From Mycobacterium sp. AZCC_0083 (lineage in GTDB: Bacteria; Actinomycetota; Actinomycetes; Mycobacteriales; Mycobacteriaceae), in assembly GCF_014202335.1 (NCBI RefSeq), contig NZ_JACHGP010000004.1:326024-390023 (forward strand): a stretch of 64,000 bases of DNA, written 5' to 3'. The notes beneath the pieces are model-generated. The model was not told where the DNA came from and searched no databases. It was given only the letters and a program-made list of their open reading frames with translations. Below are positions 42,151 to 52,013 of the stretch, one piece after another (the stretch's first letter is position 1; each line of letters starts with the position of its first letter). Position numbers and translations under genes: made by a program.

Positions 42151-42284
42151 ACTTTGCCGCGCTCTGGGACTCCGTGAATAGTCGTGGACCTGGTCGAAGC
42201 GCAACTTCGCCCTGGCAGAAGTGTCACGCTTCGCTGTCGAAGGCGCGTATCGACGGCCAGTCGCCGCTCGCGTAATACCGTGAG

Positions 42285-44555
42285 GTGGTGGACAGTTGCG
42301 GCCGGGTGCGGTTGACCAACCCCGACAAGGTGCTCTACCCGGCGACGGGCACCACCAAGGCGGAGGTCTTCGACTACTACGTCTCGATCGCCGACGTGAT
42401 GTTGCCGCACATCGCCGGGCGCCCCGTCACCCGCAAGCGCTGGCCGAACGGCGTCGAGCAGCCGGCGTTCTTCGAGAAGCAGCTGGCGTCCTCGGCGCCG
42501 GACTGGCTGCATCGCGGCTCGATCACGCACAAGTCGGGCACCACCACCTACCCCGTCATCGACACCAGGGAGGGCCTGGCCTGGATCGCGCAGCAGGCCG
42601 CGCTCGAAGTGCACGTGCCGCAGTGGCGGTTCGTTGGCGATGACACAGATCCCGGCCCCGCCACGCGCATCGTGTTCGACCTCGACCCCGGCGAGGGGGT
42701 GACGATGCCCCAACTGAGCGAAGTGGCGGGCGCGGTCAGGGAGATGATGAGCGACATCGGGTTGGACACCTACCCGCTCACCAGCGGCAGCAAGGGCGTG
42801 CACCTCTACGTGCCGCTGACCGATCCGATCAGCTCGCACGGCGCATCGGTGTTGGCGCGCAAGGTGGCTCAACAGCTCGAGAAGGCGATGCCGAAGTTGG
42901 TCACCGCCACCATGACCCGAAGCCTGCGCGACGGAAAGGTGTTCCTGGACTGGAGCCAGAACAGCTCGGCCAAGACCACGATCGCGCCGTACTCGATGCG
43001 CGGCAGGGACCAGCCGATGGTCGCTGCACCTCGAACCTGGGCTGAGTTCGAGGATCCGGACCTGCGCCATCTGCGGTTCGACGAGGTGCTGGAGCGCGTC
43101 GAACGTGACGGCGACCTGTTCGCCGCGTTCGACGAAAATGCCCCGGTGGCCGACAAACTCACCACCTACCGCCGCATGCGCGACCCGGGCAAGACACCCG
43201 AGCCCGTCCCCGCGGAGGCCCCCGCGATGGGCAACGACGAACGCTTCGTCATACAGGAACACCACGCACGCCGACTGCACTACGACTTCCGCCTCGAACG
43301 CGACGGCGTACTGGTGTCGTGGGCCGTGCCGAAGAACCTGCCGGAGACCACGTCGGTTAACCACCTCGCGGTGCACACCGAGGACCACCCGCTGGAGTAC
43401 GCCACGTTCGAGGGGGCGATTCCCAAGGGGGAGTACGGCGGTGGCGAGGTCATCGTCTGGGACAGTGGCACTTACGAGACGGAGAAGTTCCGCGACCACG
43501 GCCCTGGTGGCCCCGAGAAGGGCGGGGAGGTGATCGTCACCCTCCATGGCTCGAAGATCGAGGGCCGCTACGCGCTGATTCAGACCGACGGCAAGAACTG
43601 GCTCGCGCACCGGATGAAGGAGCAGGCGAACTTCTCGCCAAAGGACATGGCGCCGATGCTGGCGACACATGGTTCGGTGGAGCGGCTCAACTCCGTCGTG
43701 TGGGCATTCGAGGGCAAGTGGGACGGCTACCGGCTGCTGGTGAACGCCGACCACGGCGCACTCGAATTGCGTTCGCGCAGTGGTCGTGACGTCACACGCG
43801 AGTTCCCCCAACTCGAGGCGCTGGCCGCCGATCTGGCCGACCATCACGTCATCCTCGACGGGGAGGTCGTCGCGCTCGACGAGTCCGGCGTTCCAAGTTT
43901 CGGCGCGATGCAGAACCGCGGCGCCGGAGCCAACATCGAGTTCTGGGCCTTCGACGTGCTGCAACTGGACGGACGACCCCTGTTGCGCGCCAAGTACTCC
44001 GACCGCAGACGCATACTCGAGGTGCTGGCCGACGGTGGCGGGTTGATCGTTCCCGAGCAGATCCCCGGCGACGGTGGCGCGGCGCTCGAGTACGCCAGGT
44101 CACAGCGGTGGGAGGGCGTGGTCGCCAAGAAACGCGACTCCACCTACCAACCGGGACGGCGCTCGCAGTCGTGGATCAAGGACAAGCTCTGGTTGACCCA
44201 GGAAGTCGTCATCGGCGGGTGGCGGGCCGGTGAGGGCGGCCGCACCAGCGGCATCGGCGCGCTGCTGATCGGCGTGCCGGGCGACGGCGGACTGGACTTC
44301 GCAGGCCGCGTCGGGACCGGTTTCACCGACAAGGACTTGGCGGCGCTGAAGAAGACGCTGGCGCCACTGCACACCGACGAATCCCCTTTCACCGCAACGC
44401 TTACCGGGCCCGACGCGAAGGGGGTGACGTACGTGCGCCCGGAGCTGGTGGGGGAGGTGCGGTACAGCGAGCGGACGTCCGACGGCCGGCTGCGTCAGCC
44501 CAGTTGGCGGGGGATGCGGCCAGACAAGGCGCCTCGCGAGGTGGTCTGGGAGTAG
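42285..44555 (+). CDS. ligD: NHEJ DNA ligase LigD (Pol-PE-Lig)
   Basis: 756 residues in the mycobacterial order. The primase-polymerase domain (about 1-290) has RIVFDLDPGEG with the metal-binding Asp pair near 129-131, and SGSKGVHLYVPL. The phosphoesterase domain (about 318-460) has QEHHARRLHYDFRLERDG. The ATP ligase domain (about 465-756) has the nucleophile Lys in FEGKWDGYRL (about 478), DGEVVALDESG and GVVAKKRDS. LigD fills, trims and seals breaks held by Ku. GTG 42285 is the first in-frame start. Ku lies 10 kb upstream on the other strand. Confidence 0.96.
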   Translation: MVDSCGRVRLTNPDKVLYPATGTTKAEVFDYYVSIADVMLPHIAGRPVTRKRWPNGVEQPAFFEKQLASSAPDWLHRGSITHKSGTTTYPVIDTREGLAWIAQQAALEVHVPQWRFVGDDTDPGPATRIVFDLDPGEGVTMPQLSEVAGAVREMMSDIGLDTYPLTSGSKGVHLYVPLTDPISSHGASVLARKVAQQLEKAMPKLVTATMTRSLRDGKVFLDWSQNSSAKTTIAPYSMRGRDQPMVAAPRTWAEFEDPDLRHLRFDEVLERVERDGDLFAAFDENAPVADKLTTYRRMRDPGKTPEPVPAEAPAMGNDERFVIQEHHARRLHYDFRLERDGVLVSWAVPKNLPETTSVNHLAVHTEDHPLEYATFEGAIPKGEYGGGEVIVWDSGTYETEKFRDHGPGGPEKGGEVIVTLHGSKIEGRYALIQTDGKNWLAHRMKEQANFSPKDMAPMLATHGSVERLNSVVWAFEGKWDGYRLLVNADHGALELRSRSGRDVTREFPQLEALAADLADHHVILDGEVVALDESGVPSFGAMQNRGAGANIEFWAFDVLQLDGRPLLRAKYSDRRRILEVLADGGGLIVPEQIPGDGGAALEYARSQRWEGVVAKKRDSTYQPGRRSQSWIKDKLWLTQEVVIGGWRAGEGGRTSGIGALLIGVPGDGGLDFAGRVGTGFTDKDLAALKKTLAPLHTDESPFTATLTGPDAKGVTYVRPELVGEVRYSERTSDGRLRQPSWRGMRPDKAPREVVWE

Positions 44556-44568
44556 GAAGGGCGTCGCG

Positions 44569-45243
44569 TCAGACCCGGCCGGCCGAGTACGTGGCTGCCT
44601 GGTCGACCATGCCGATCGCCGTGTAACTGGTGTGTGCGGCGCCGTCGTCGCCGTCGGAACAGATCGGGTCACCGGGTGCGCACAGCTCGATGGTCTTGGC
44701 TGCGTAGAGCGGACCGATGGTGACCGGGGGCGAATCGATGGCCTCCATGAATTGCTGGTCCGGCTTGCCGAGGAGCGCGACGGCAGCGACGTGGTCCGCG
44801 ACGTCGGCGGGCATCGGCTGCGGCACATCGGACGGATCGACACCACCCGGGACGCCATTCGCCGTGACGAAGCCCATCACCGCCGCGCCTTGCGAGTAAC
44901 CGGCAAGCACCAGTTTGGTTTTCGGGCAGTTTGTCGCCATGTTCTCGACGTGGTTGCTCGCATCCCTGATGCCGTCGACCGCGGTGGGGAAGTCGGTACT
45001 CGCCGGATACACGACGGCGTACACGCCGAGCGACTTGGCGCCGAGCTTGGAACGCAACGCGTTGACGAAGTCCTCGCCGACTTCGCCGAGGCCCTGTGGC
45101 GCGAACGTGCCGCGCGCGAAGGTCACCTCGACGTCGGGGCATGGGGCGGCACTCGCTGACGGAAGACCCAGCGGTGTGATGAGAAGCGTCCATCCGGAGG
45201 CCACTGCTGCACCGGCCAGCCGGACGAGGTGGCGTGCTGTCAT
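44569..45243 (-). CDS. Cutinase-family exported serine hydrolase
   Basis: 224 residues with a signal peptide (to about 33, ending PSASAAP). Mature motifs are CPDVEVTFARGTFAPQGLGEVG, the nucleophile GYSQGAAV and CAPGDPICSDGDDGAAHTSY, which gives the Asp and His of the triad. Two Cys pairs are in the usual places. Mycobacterial cutinase-like proteins (Culp) are esterases or phospholipases at the cell surface. ATG/GTG start at 45243. It converges with ligD, 13 bases apart. Confidence 0.93.
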   Translation of the reverse strand: MTARHLVRLAGAAVASGWTLLITPLGLPSASAAPCPDVEVTFARGTFAPQGLGEVGEDFVNALRSKLGAKSLGVYAVVYPASTDFPTAVDGIRDASNHVENMATNCPKTKLVLAGYSQGAAVMGFVTANGVPGGVDPSDVPQPMPADVADHVAAVALLGKPDQQFMEAIDSPPVTIGPLYAAKTIELCAPGDPICSDGDDGAAHTSYTAIGMVDQAATYSAGRV

Positions 45244-45308
45244 CGCACCATGCTGGCACAGGTCGCCATGTTCGCTCGCGCGACGGAGCTCACCCTCCGA
45301 GCCGACGA

Positions 45309-45773
45309 TCAGCCGGAACCGTCGATCGCTTCCTGCATGCCCCGGGTCGCGAGCACGTCAGCCAACTCGTTGTCGGCGACGCCCGAGTGCCCCTTCACCC
45401 AGAACCACTCGACCTGGTGCCGCGCGCAGGCCGCCTGGAGGCGCTTCCACAGGTCGACGTTCTTCACCGGCTGCTTCGCGGCGGTCTTCCAGCCGTTGCG
45501 TTCCCAGCCGAGCACCCACTTGGTGATGCCGCTGCGCACGTAGGTGCTGTCGGTGTACAGGTGCACCACCACCGGTCTGGTCAGCGCTTCGAGCGCCATG
45601 ATCGGCGCGGTCAACTCCATCCGGTTGTTGCTGGTCTCGCCGGGCTCGCCACCGCACATCTCGCGGACGTGCTCCCGCTGCCGCAGCACCGCGCCCCAGC
45701 CACCAGGGCCTGGATTGGGTCTGCACCCGCCGTCGGTGTGGATGACCACCACGTCCTTGATCGATTCGCCCAC
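45309..45773 (-). CDS. rnhA: Ribonuclease HI
   Basis: 154 residues. The metal site residues are in [22 protein letters not shown] (Asp), [16 protein letters not shown] (Glu), [16 protein letters not shown] (Asp) and [17 protein letters not shown] (Asp). The Trp-rich handle ([25 protein letters not shown]) is present. It removes RNA from RNA-DNA hybrids. It follows the helix-hairpin-helix gene after five bases. The length is that of stand-alone enzymes, without the CobC domain found on some mycobacterial RNase H. Confidence 0.94.
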   Translation of the reverse strand: MGESIKDVVVIHTDGGCRPNPGPGGWGAVLRQREHVREMCGGEPGETSNNRMELTAPIMALEALTRPVVVHLYTDSTYVRSGITKWVLGWERNGWKTAAKQPVKNVDLWKRLQAACARHQVEWFWVKGHSGVADNELADVLATRGMQEAIDGSG

Positions 45774-45778
45774 GAGGT

Positions 45779-45967
45779 TCAGTTCCCCCGTGCCTGCCGG
45801 AGCAGCCGCACGGCGCGCGGCCCGACGCCATGAAGGGTGAGGAGTTCCCCGAGGTCGGCGGGCAGGTCCGCGAGGGCGTGGTAGCCGGCATCGAGCAGCG
45901 CGCCGGTCGCGGGCCTGCCGATCCGGATGCCGTCGAAGACGGGGCCACGGTCCTCGGCGTCGGTCAT
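45779..45967 (-). CDS. Small helix-hairpin-helix protein
   Basis: 62 residues. [37 protein letters not shown] is a complete helix-hairpin-helix, with GVGP as the hairpin, as in non-specific DNA-binding repeats. It is the gene before rnhA with five bases between, so a joint role on nucleic acid is plausible. The ATG at 45967 is the only likely start. Confidence 0.75.
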   Translation of the reverse strand: MTDAEDRGPVFDGIRIGRPATGALLDAGYHALADLPADLGELLTLHGVGPRAVRLLRQARGN

Positions 45968-46001
45968 GCGCCGAGGATAGGCACTGCGGCGGGCAGTCGC
46001 C

Positions 46002-46667
46002 TCAGCGACGCGCGGGCGTCGAGATCATCGCCGATCGGACCGACATCCCGAGCGTGTGATGGTGCAGCGTGGTGATGCGGCGCCCCCGCTGCACCGCGTC
46101 CTTGACCGGTGTCGTGTGGTCACCGAAGAACGCGGCAGTCGCGTCGACGTCATCGACGACGTACGTGATCCCCCAGAGAGTCGACGGACCCGCGCTCGCC
46201 GTGCCAGGCGAACCGACGACCTCGACGATCACCTCGCCCAACCGGAAGAAGATCTGGCGGATCGCCTGCCCGCCGAGTTCGGCGTCCCGTTCCCGGCGCG
46301 GGTCCACACCGATGGCGGCCAGCGCTTCGACCGTCCGACTCAGGTCGGGTGACATCAGCACGACGTGGTCGATCGCCGTGACGCCGTTCGCGTGCGTGAT
46401 CGGCGTTGCAGTGACCGCGGTTGATTTCTTCGTGGGCACGCCATCGAGGTCATCGAGCGTGTTGTCAGGCGGCAGGCCGCCCAACGACCACCCGACGATG
46501 CCGGTGCCGGTGTCCGATGTCGCCGCCGGGGCGGCTCCGGTGTCACGCCCGGCCAGCCTGATGCCGACGCCGCCGATCCTGCAGACGGCATCGCAATCGA
46601 CCGTGAACCCGGCTCGTGTCCAGGCGTCGACGGGATCGGCGACATCGAGTTCGTCGATGGTGACCAC
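46002..46667 (-). CDS. VOC/glyoxalase-like protein
   Basis: 221 residues. AIDHVVLMSPDLSRTVEALAAIGVDPRRERDAE and QIFFRLGEVIVEVVGSPG are a beta-alpha-beta-beta-beta unit of the vicinal oxygen chelate fold; WGITYVVDDVDATAAFFGD begins the second unit. The first 90 residues are a weaker unit. The substrate is unknown. GTG 46667 lies three bases after the stop of the shortened VOC gene, so they form an operon. Confidence 0.78.
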   Translation of the reverse strand: MVTIDELDVADPVDAWTRAGFTVDCDAVCRIGGVGIRLAGRDTGAAPAATSDTGTGIVGWSLGGLPPDNTLDDLDGVPTKKSTAVTATPITHANGVTAIDHVVLMSPDLSRTVEALAAIGVDPRRERDAELGGQAIRQIFFRLGEVIVEVVGSPGTASAGPSTLWGITYVVDDVDATAAFFGDHTTPVKDAVQRGRRITTLHHHTLGMSVRSAMISTPARR

Positions 46668-46670
46668 GGG

Positions 46671-46931
46671 TCAGTGCTGCCAGCTCTTGTAGGTGAATTC
46701 GAGGCTGTAGCCGAAGTCGACGTGGGCGGCTCGGTCGTCGACCTCGCCGTGTCGAAGCCAGAAGAAGATGCGGCCATCGTCTCCGAAGCCCTTGAGGTCG
46801 GGATGGCCTGGAGGGCCGGCCTTTCCGTCATAGGCGACCCGGGTCGTGATGCCAAGTGGTTCGAGTGCCGCAGTGTAGAAGTCGATCGAACGGTCGATGT
46901 CGCTCACCGAGATGAAGACGTGGTCGAGCAT
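46671..46931 (-). pseudogene. VOC protein gene with in-frame internal deletion
   Basis: The open frame gives 86 residues. It begins as a normal VOC protein, MLDHVFISVSDIDRSIDFYTAALEPLG, reaches FFWLRHGEVDDRAAHVDF and jumps directly to GYSLEFTYKSWQH, the normal end of such proteins. Family members of this type are about 130 residues, so about 45 residues with metal-site strands seem to be missing in frame at the VDF/GYS junction. The remaining piece cannot form a complete VOC barrel. It could still be translated. The size of the deletion is from memory of the family. Confidence 0.6.
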
Positions 46932-47160
46932 GGTGTTCAGAGTAGTTCCAGGCGTACCGCTCGAGCCCAGGGCCAGGGCAAACCAACGACGAGATGCCAC
47001 GGCGATGGCATGAACGTCGGTATCACGCCGCGATAGGCGGTGTGAATCATGCGGTCGAACTGCTTGGCAAACCCGTTGTGCTGCACGATAAACACCGTGA
47101 ATGACGTGATTGACGACGTTGCCTTCCTCGACGCGGGACGTGCCGTATAGCTTCTGTCGG

Positions 47161-47694
47161 GTGGGTTCACCAGTCTCGACGCCGGAGTCGCAGGCACCGA
47201 GTCGACCGCGGTGGTACGTCAGTTCTGCTCCACCTCGTCAGAGGCTGACGGTGATCGCCGTCGAAACGTTGGCGAGCCTGGTGGCGCTCGTGATCGTGGC
47301 GGCGCTGACGGCCGTCACCCACGATCCGTGGTTGATCCCGCCACTCGCTGCGAGTATGGCGTTGGTCGTCGGGGGCGCCCACTTTCCGCTGTCACAGCCC
47401 CGCAACGTGATTGGTGGGCACGTGATGTCGGCGATCGTCGGTGTGCTCGTCGGCATGATCGGCATCGATTCGCTGTGGGCCGGTGCGCTTGCCGGAGCGT
47501 TGGCCCTCGGCACGATGAAGCTGCTGCGGATATCGCACTCCCCGGCCGCCGCGACGGCCATGATCGCCGTTGCCCCAGCCATCCCCCGATGGGAGTTCGT
47601 CGTCCTGGTCGGGTGCGCGGCGGCGATTCTCGTCGTCGTAGGCCTGGCGGGTAACAAGGTCAACGGTGCCAAGTACCCGCACTACTGGTGGTGA
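47161..47694 (+). CDS. HPP-family membrane protein
   Basis: 177 residues with about four membrane helices. The HPP signature region appears as AAMALV-like LIPPLAASMALVVGGAHFPLSQPRNVIGGHVMSAIVGVLVG and HSPAAATAMIAV. HPP proteins are proposed to carry nitrite or other small anions, but the role here is open. GTG 47161 is chosen; the longer frame starts in unrelated sequence. The end KYPHYWW is typical of the family. It is a single gene. Confidence 0.8.
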   Translation: MGSPVSTPESQAPSRPRWYVSSAPPRQRLTVIAVETLASLVALVIVAALTAVTHDPWLIPPLAASMALVVGGAHFPLSQPRNVIGGHVMSAIVGVLVGMIGIDSLWAGALAGALALGTMKLLRISHSPAAATAMIAVAPAIPRWEFVVLVGCAAAILVVVGLAGNKVNGAKYPHYWW

Positions 47695-47824
47695 CGGCAA
47701 ATCGGCTCGTGACTCCTGGCTCACCCCTTGATGGCGGGCGGCGGCGGGCCCAAGGTGTCTGCGCCCGACTGGCCCCAGACAGATTGACTACGCTGGCCAG
47801 CCACTGAAGAGAGGAGGCTGCGAC

Positions 47825-49210
47825 GTGTCGATCCCACGCGGGGTAGCCCTATTGGTGGCGGGCACCCTCTTCATGGAGATCCTCGACGCCACCATCATCA
47901 CGCCCGCCATCCCGCTCATCGCCCACTCGTTCAAGGTCGACCCGCTCGACGTCAACCTCGCAATCACCGCCTACCTCGTGACGGTTGCCGTCCTGATTCC
48001 CGTCAGCGGGTGGATGTCCGACCGGTTCGGAACCCGGCGCGTCTTCATCGCGGCCATCGCACTGTTCACCCTGGCATCGGTCGGCTGCGCCGCCAGCATC
48101 TCGCTCACGATGCTTGTCACCATGCGCGTCGTGCAGGGAATCGGCGGCGCCCTCATGGTGCCCGTCGGACGCCTACTCGTGCTGCGGTCCACCGAGAAAC
48201 GAGACCTCGTTCGCGCCATCGCACTACTCACCTGGCCGGCACTGGCTGCACCCGTAATCGCACCCATCCTGGGCGGCGCCGTCGCCACCTTCGGCTCCTG
48301 GCGGTGGATCTTCATCGCCAACATCCCTCTCGGCATCATCGGATTCCTGTTCGCGCTCAAACTGATCCACGGGAAGGGCGATTCCAACGCGGCGCCACTG
48401 GACTGGCGCGGCCTGGCAGCGCTGGGAACCGGGATCGCGGCGGCACTCATCGCCATGGAAGGCATCCGGGTGCAAGGCACCAACTGGGGACACGTGGCGA
48501 TCGGCGGTGCCGTGGCAGCTGTCGCGCTCACCGTCGCCGTAGTGCACTTGCTGCGCTACCGGTATCCCCTCGTCGAACTACGGGTCCTACGGGTACCGAC
48601 CTTGCGCATCACGGTGTCCGCTGGGTCCCTGTACCGGCTTGTCATCACCGCGGTGCCGTTCCTCCTGCCGTTACAATTCCAACTCGCCTTCGGGTGGACG
48701 CCGCTCGTTGCCGGTTCGCTCGTCGCCGCGCTCTTCGCCGGCAACATCGCGATCAAACCCTTCACCACGCCCTTGATGCGGCGATACGGCATCCGCCGCG
48801 TCCTCGTGGTCAACGGTGTGTTGTCCGTCGGGTGTTTCGGCTTGTTGGCTTCCCTGACCGAGAACACCCCCGTGGCTCTGATCGCAGTCGTACTCTTTCT
48901 CAGTGGCGCAATGAGATCCACCGGATTCACCGCCTACAACAGCCTGGCCTTCTCCGACGTTGAGGCCGCCGAACTCTCCCACGCAAACACCCTCAACGCC
49001 GCAGTCCAGGAATTGGCCGCCGGAATCGGAATCGCCGTCGCCGCAGTCCTCCTCGGCCTCTTCACCCCGCTTTCGCACAGCGCAGGCGAGGCATACCCAT
49101 GGACGTACCTGACCCTCGGACTACTGATCGCGCTGACCCTCATCGAGACGCTACGGCTGCCCAAAGGAGCTGGGGACGCGGTTGCGCGCCAACCACCGCG
49201 ATCTCGCTGA
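47825..49210 (+). CDS. MFS drug exporter, DHA2/EmrB type
   Basis: 461 residues with about 14 membrane helices. Motif C-like LFMEILDATIITPAIPLIA is at the N terminus, motif A is SGWMSDRFGTRRVF, and RVVQGIGGALMVPVGRLLVLRS follows. DHA2 exporters use the proton gradient to expel hydrophobic drugs or metabolites. AGGAGG lies before GTG 47825. No regulator is adjacent. Confidence 0.9.
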   Translation: MSIPRGVALLVAGTLFMEILDATIITPAIPLIAHSFKVDPLDVNLAITAYLVTVAVLIPVSGWMSDRFGTRRVFIAAIALFTLASVGCAASISLTMLVTMRVVQGIGGALMVPVGRLLVLRSTEKRDLVRAIALLTWPALAAPVIAPILGGAVATFGSWRWIFIANIPLGIIGFLFALKLIHGKGDSNAAPLDWRGLAALGTGIAAALIAMEGIRVQGTNWGHVAIGGAVAAVALTVAVVHLLRYRYPLVELRVLRVPTLRITVSAGSLYRLVITAVPFLLPLQFQLAFGWTPLVAGSLVAALFAGNIAIKPFTTPLMRRYGIRRVLVVNGVLSVGCFGLLASLTENTPVALIAVVLFLSGAMRSTGFTAYNSLAFSDVEAAELSHANTLNAAVQELAAGIGIAVAAVLLGLFTPLSHSAGEAYPWTYLTLGLLIALTLIETLRLPKGAGDAVARQPPRSR

Positions 49211-49340
49211 CCAGCCGATCGTCGAAAGCCTCCGTGACGCGCGGGTGCCAAGTGCACTGGTCACGGACGTCTAGGACCTGCACATGTGAGAAATCTATGA
49301 GGATGGTGACTGCGGGCCAGCTAACGCCGACAATGGTCAA

Positions 49341-50114
49341 ATGGCCTCATTGCCGGTGAGTGACGATGGCGTGCGACCCCGTCGCGCCATTCTCGGCCAA
49401 CTGCCCCGAATGTACCGGGCCGACGGCACCACCATCCGGGTGCTCCTCGTTGACGACGAGCGCGCGCTCACCAATCTGGTTCGGATGGCGTTGCAGTACG
49501 AGGGCTGGGACATCGACGTCGCGCACGACGCCCGCGAGGCCGTCGAAAAGTACCGCGCGAACACCCCGGACATCCTGGTCCTCGACATCATGCTGCCCGA
49601 CATGGACGGGCTCGGAGTGTTGCAACTCCTCAGGGATTCGGGCACCTACACACCCACGCTGTTTCTGACCGCGCGCGACTCGGTGATGGACAGGGTCACC
49701 GGTTTGACCGCGGGCGGCGACGACTACATGACCAAGCCGTTCTCCCTCGAGGAGCTGGTGGCAAGGCTGCGCGGACTGCTCCGCCGGTCGGCCTACATGA
49801 CTCCTGCCGAGGACGAGACCTTGACCGTCGGCGACCTCGAACTCGACGGCGTCAGCCGCGAGGTGACGCGCGGCGGTATGCCGATCTCGCTGACCTCCAC
49901 GGAGTTCGAGCTGCTGCGATTCCTGATGCGCAATCCCCGGCGCGCGTTGACCCGCGAGGAAGTTCTGCAAAAGGTGTGGAACTACGACTTCGGCGGACGG
50001 TCGAGCATCGTCGACCTGTACGTCTCGTACCTTCGGAAGAAGGTCGACGCCGGACGCGAGCCGATGATCCAGACGGTTCGAGGCGTCGGTTACATGCTGC
50101 GGTCCGTGGAATGA
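49341..50114 (+). CDS. trcR: Response regulator TrcR-like
   Basis: 257 residues. The receiver domain has the acidic pair DD near 38-39, phospho-acceptor D82 in LVLDIMLPDMDG, T110 and K132 in TKPF. The DNA-binding OmpR winged helix (about 155-255) ends IVDLYVSYLRKKVDAGREPMIQTVRGVGYML. Sequence blocks such as LPRMYRADGTTIRVLLVDDE and SVMDRVTGLTAGGDDYMTKPFSLEELVARLRGLLRRS fit TrcR of M. tuberculosis closely. The stop overlaps the kinase start (ATGA). TrcR regulates its own operon in M. tuberculosis. Confidence 0.88.
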   Translation: MASLPVSDDGVRPRRAILGQLPRMYRADGTTIRVLLVDDERALTNLVRMALQYEGWDIDVAHDAREAVEKYRANTPDILVLDIMLPDMDGLGVLQLLRDSGTYTPTLFLTARDSVMDRVTGLTAGGDDYMTKPFSLEELVARLRGLLRRSAYMTPAEDETLTVGDLELDGVSREVTRGGMPISLTSTEFELLRFLMRNPRRALTREEVLQKVWNYDFGGRSSIVDLYVSYLRKKVDAGREPMIQTVRGVGYMLRSVE

Positions 50115-51625
50115 ACCTATTGCGTTGGCGGACATGGACGTTGACCCGTCAGCTCGTCGTCGGGGTGTGCGCACTGGTCACGTTGGTGCTGGTGGCGATG
50201 GGCGTGGCGTCGTCGATGACCATGCGGCACTCGCTGACCGGTGTCATCGACAACCAGCTCTTGGCGTCGGCGGACGGTTTCAGTAATTCGGTGACCAAGT
50301 ACCGGATCAGTCCTGACAACCATGGTCACAAGCCACCGCCGGGAGCGATGAAGCCGCTCACCCAAGTCATCGGTCAGGCACCGAAGAACGTGATCGCCCT
50401 GATTCAGAACGGCAAGGTGGTCGATTCGGCGATCTTCCACGACGGCTCAGCCGGTCCGGCTCCCGAGCACGTCGTCGCAGACCTGCCCAAGCTGGCGGCA
50501 GAGGGTAGCGGCAAGCGGACCGTCTGGTTGCCCGGTATCGGCGAGTACTTGATGGAGACCCGCCCTGGGGACGGCAACGAGATCCTGGTAACCGCCGTCT
50601 CGATGAAGCCAGCCTCGGATGCGGTCGCCAGGGAGACGATGATCGTCGCCGCGATGACGGTGCTCGCCGTGTTCGTCACCGCGCTGATCATGGCCGCTAT
50701 CGTGCGGTTCGCGCTGCGTCCCCTCGGTCGGGTCGTCTCTACCGCCGCAGAGGTGGCCACGCTGCCGTTGGACCGCGACAATCACCAGATCACGCCACGA
50801 GTGCCGCAGCGGGATACCGATCCGCGGACCGAGGTCGGCCTCGTCGGCGACACCTTGAACCGATTGCTCGACAACGTCGAACGTGCGTTGGGCGACGTCG
50901 CGGCTTCGGACCGCCGGATGCGCAGGTTCATCACCGACGCCAGCCACGAACTGCGCACCCCGCTGGCCGCCATCCACGGCTACGCGGAGCTGACCCGTCA
51001 GGACAGTTCGGTGCTGCCGGAGACCACCGAATACTCGCTCGCCCGTATCGAAGCCGAAGCGCAGCGGATGAGTTCGTTGGTCGCGGACCTTCTGTTGCTC
51101 GCGCGGCTCGACGAGGGCGAGGACCTGGACGCCACCGACGTGGACCTCACCGATGTCGTCATCGATGCCGTGAACGACGCCGCAGTTTCGGCGCCGGGCC
51201 AGCGCTGGCTGACCAATGTGCCAGACGGTGCGGTGTGGGTCGCGGGCGATCGGATGAGGCTTCATCAGATGCTGGCCAACCTGTTGTCCAACGCGCGCAC
51301 GCACACCCCGGACGGCACGACCGTGACGACGGGAATCGCCACGGGACGAGCCGATGACGGAGCGGGGTACGTGGAGCTGACCGTCACCGACGACGGTCCG
51401 GGAATCGATCGGGAAATGTTGCCGCACTTGTTCGAACGGTTCGTCCGAGCCGATGAGTCGCGGTCCCGGCAGTCCGGCAGCTTCGGGCTGGGACTGTCCA
51501 TAACCGCGTCGATCGTCGAGGCTCACCACGGAACCATCGCGGCAGAATCAGGCGAAGGAAGGACGACCTTCAGGGTGCGTCTTGCGACGGTTCAACTAGG
51601 GCTTCAGCACGCCACGTCCAGGTAG
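50111..51625 (+). CDS. trcS: Sensor histidine kinase TrcS-like
   Basis: 504 residues. Two membrane helices (about 14-36 and 176-200) enclose a sensor domain of about 140 residues. A HAMP region leads to the phospho-acceptor His279 in DASHELRTPLAAIHGY, the N box (HQMLANLLSNARTHTP), the G1 box DDGPGIDREMLPHLFERFVR and the G2 box GSFGLGLSI. It is translationally coupled to the regulator. It overlaps the convergent small exported protein gene by 22 bases. Confidence 0.88.
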   Translation: MNLLRWRTWTLTRQLVVGVCALVTLVLVAMGVASSMTMRHSLTGVIDNQLLASADGFSNSVTKYRISPDNHGHKPPPGAMKPLTQVIGQAPKNVIALIQNGKVVDSAIFHDGSAGPAPEHVVADLPKLAAEGSGKRTVWLPGIGEYLMETRPGDGNEILVTAVSMKPASDAVARETMIVAAMTVLAVFVTALIMAAIVRFALRPLGRVVSTAAEVATLPLDRDNHQITPRVPQRDTDPRTEVGLVGDTLNRLLDNVERALGDVAASDRRMRRFITDASHELRTPLAAIHGYAELTRQDSSVLPETTEYSLARIEAEAQRMSSLVADLLLLARLDEGEDLDATDVDLTDVVIDAVNDAAVSAPGQRWLTNVPDGAVWVAGDRMRLHQMLANLLSNARTHTPDGTTVTTGIATGRADDGAGYVELTVTDDGPGIDREMLPHLFERFVRADESRSRQSGSFGLGLSITASIVEAHHGTIAAESGEGRTTFRVRLATVQLGLQHATSR

Positions 51626-51903
51626 ACCGTCTTCGAGGTGACGGTGGTGTTGATCGAGCCGCCGCCCCTGGAGTCCTGTGTGGAGAAGGTCTGTCCGGGG
51701 CGGATCGAGCGGACACTGCACTCCGACAGCGGTTTGTCGCCGGTCCGGTTGATGGTGACGTCGAAGCCGTCGGCCTGGAGCTTCTGGACGGTTTGATCGA
51801 CCTGCGACGGCCCGGTGGGTGCCGCGGAGGCGACTGCGGTGAGACTGACTACCGACGAAGCCATTATGCCCGCGGTAATTCCAACAGCCACAAGATATTT
51901 CAC
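51604..51903 (-). CDS. Small exported protein
   Basis: 99 residues. A signal peptide (KYLVAVGITAGIMASSVVSLTAVASAA) precedes a short mature domain with QVDQTVQKLQADGFDVTINRTGDKPLSECSVRSIRPGQTF and VYLDVAC. Two Cys residues may be linked. This type is common in mycobacteria (a proline-free version of short exported 'VDQ-x-x-x-x-LQ-x-x-G' proteins) and has no known function. GTG 51903 is preceded by GAGGGG. It converges with trcS and overlaps its end. Confidence 0.78.
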   Translation of the reverse strand: MKYLVAVGITAGIMASSVVSLTAVASAAPTGPSQVDQTVQKLQADGFDVTINRTGDKPLSECSVRSIRPGQTFSTQDSRGGGSINTTVTSKTVYLDVAC

Positions 51904-52013
51904 GTCCCGACCCCTCAATTGGATGATGTGCGTACACATTCCAATGTAGGATCGATTCCCGCTTTGGCCCGCAGCTCATTTCGAATTCAAAGATTTGTAT
52001 TCGCTATGTGGAA

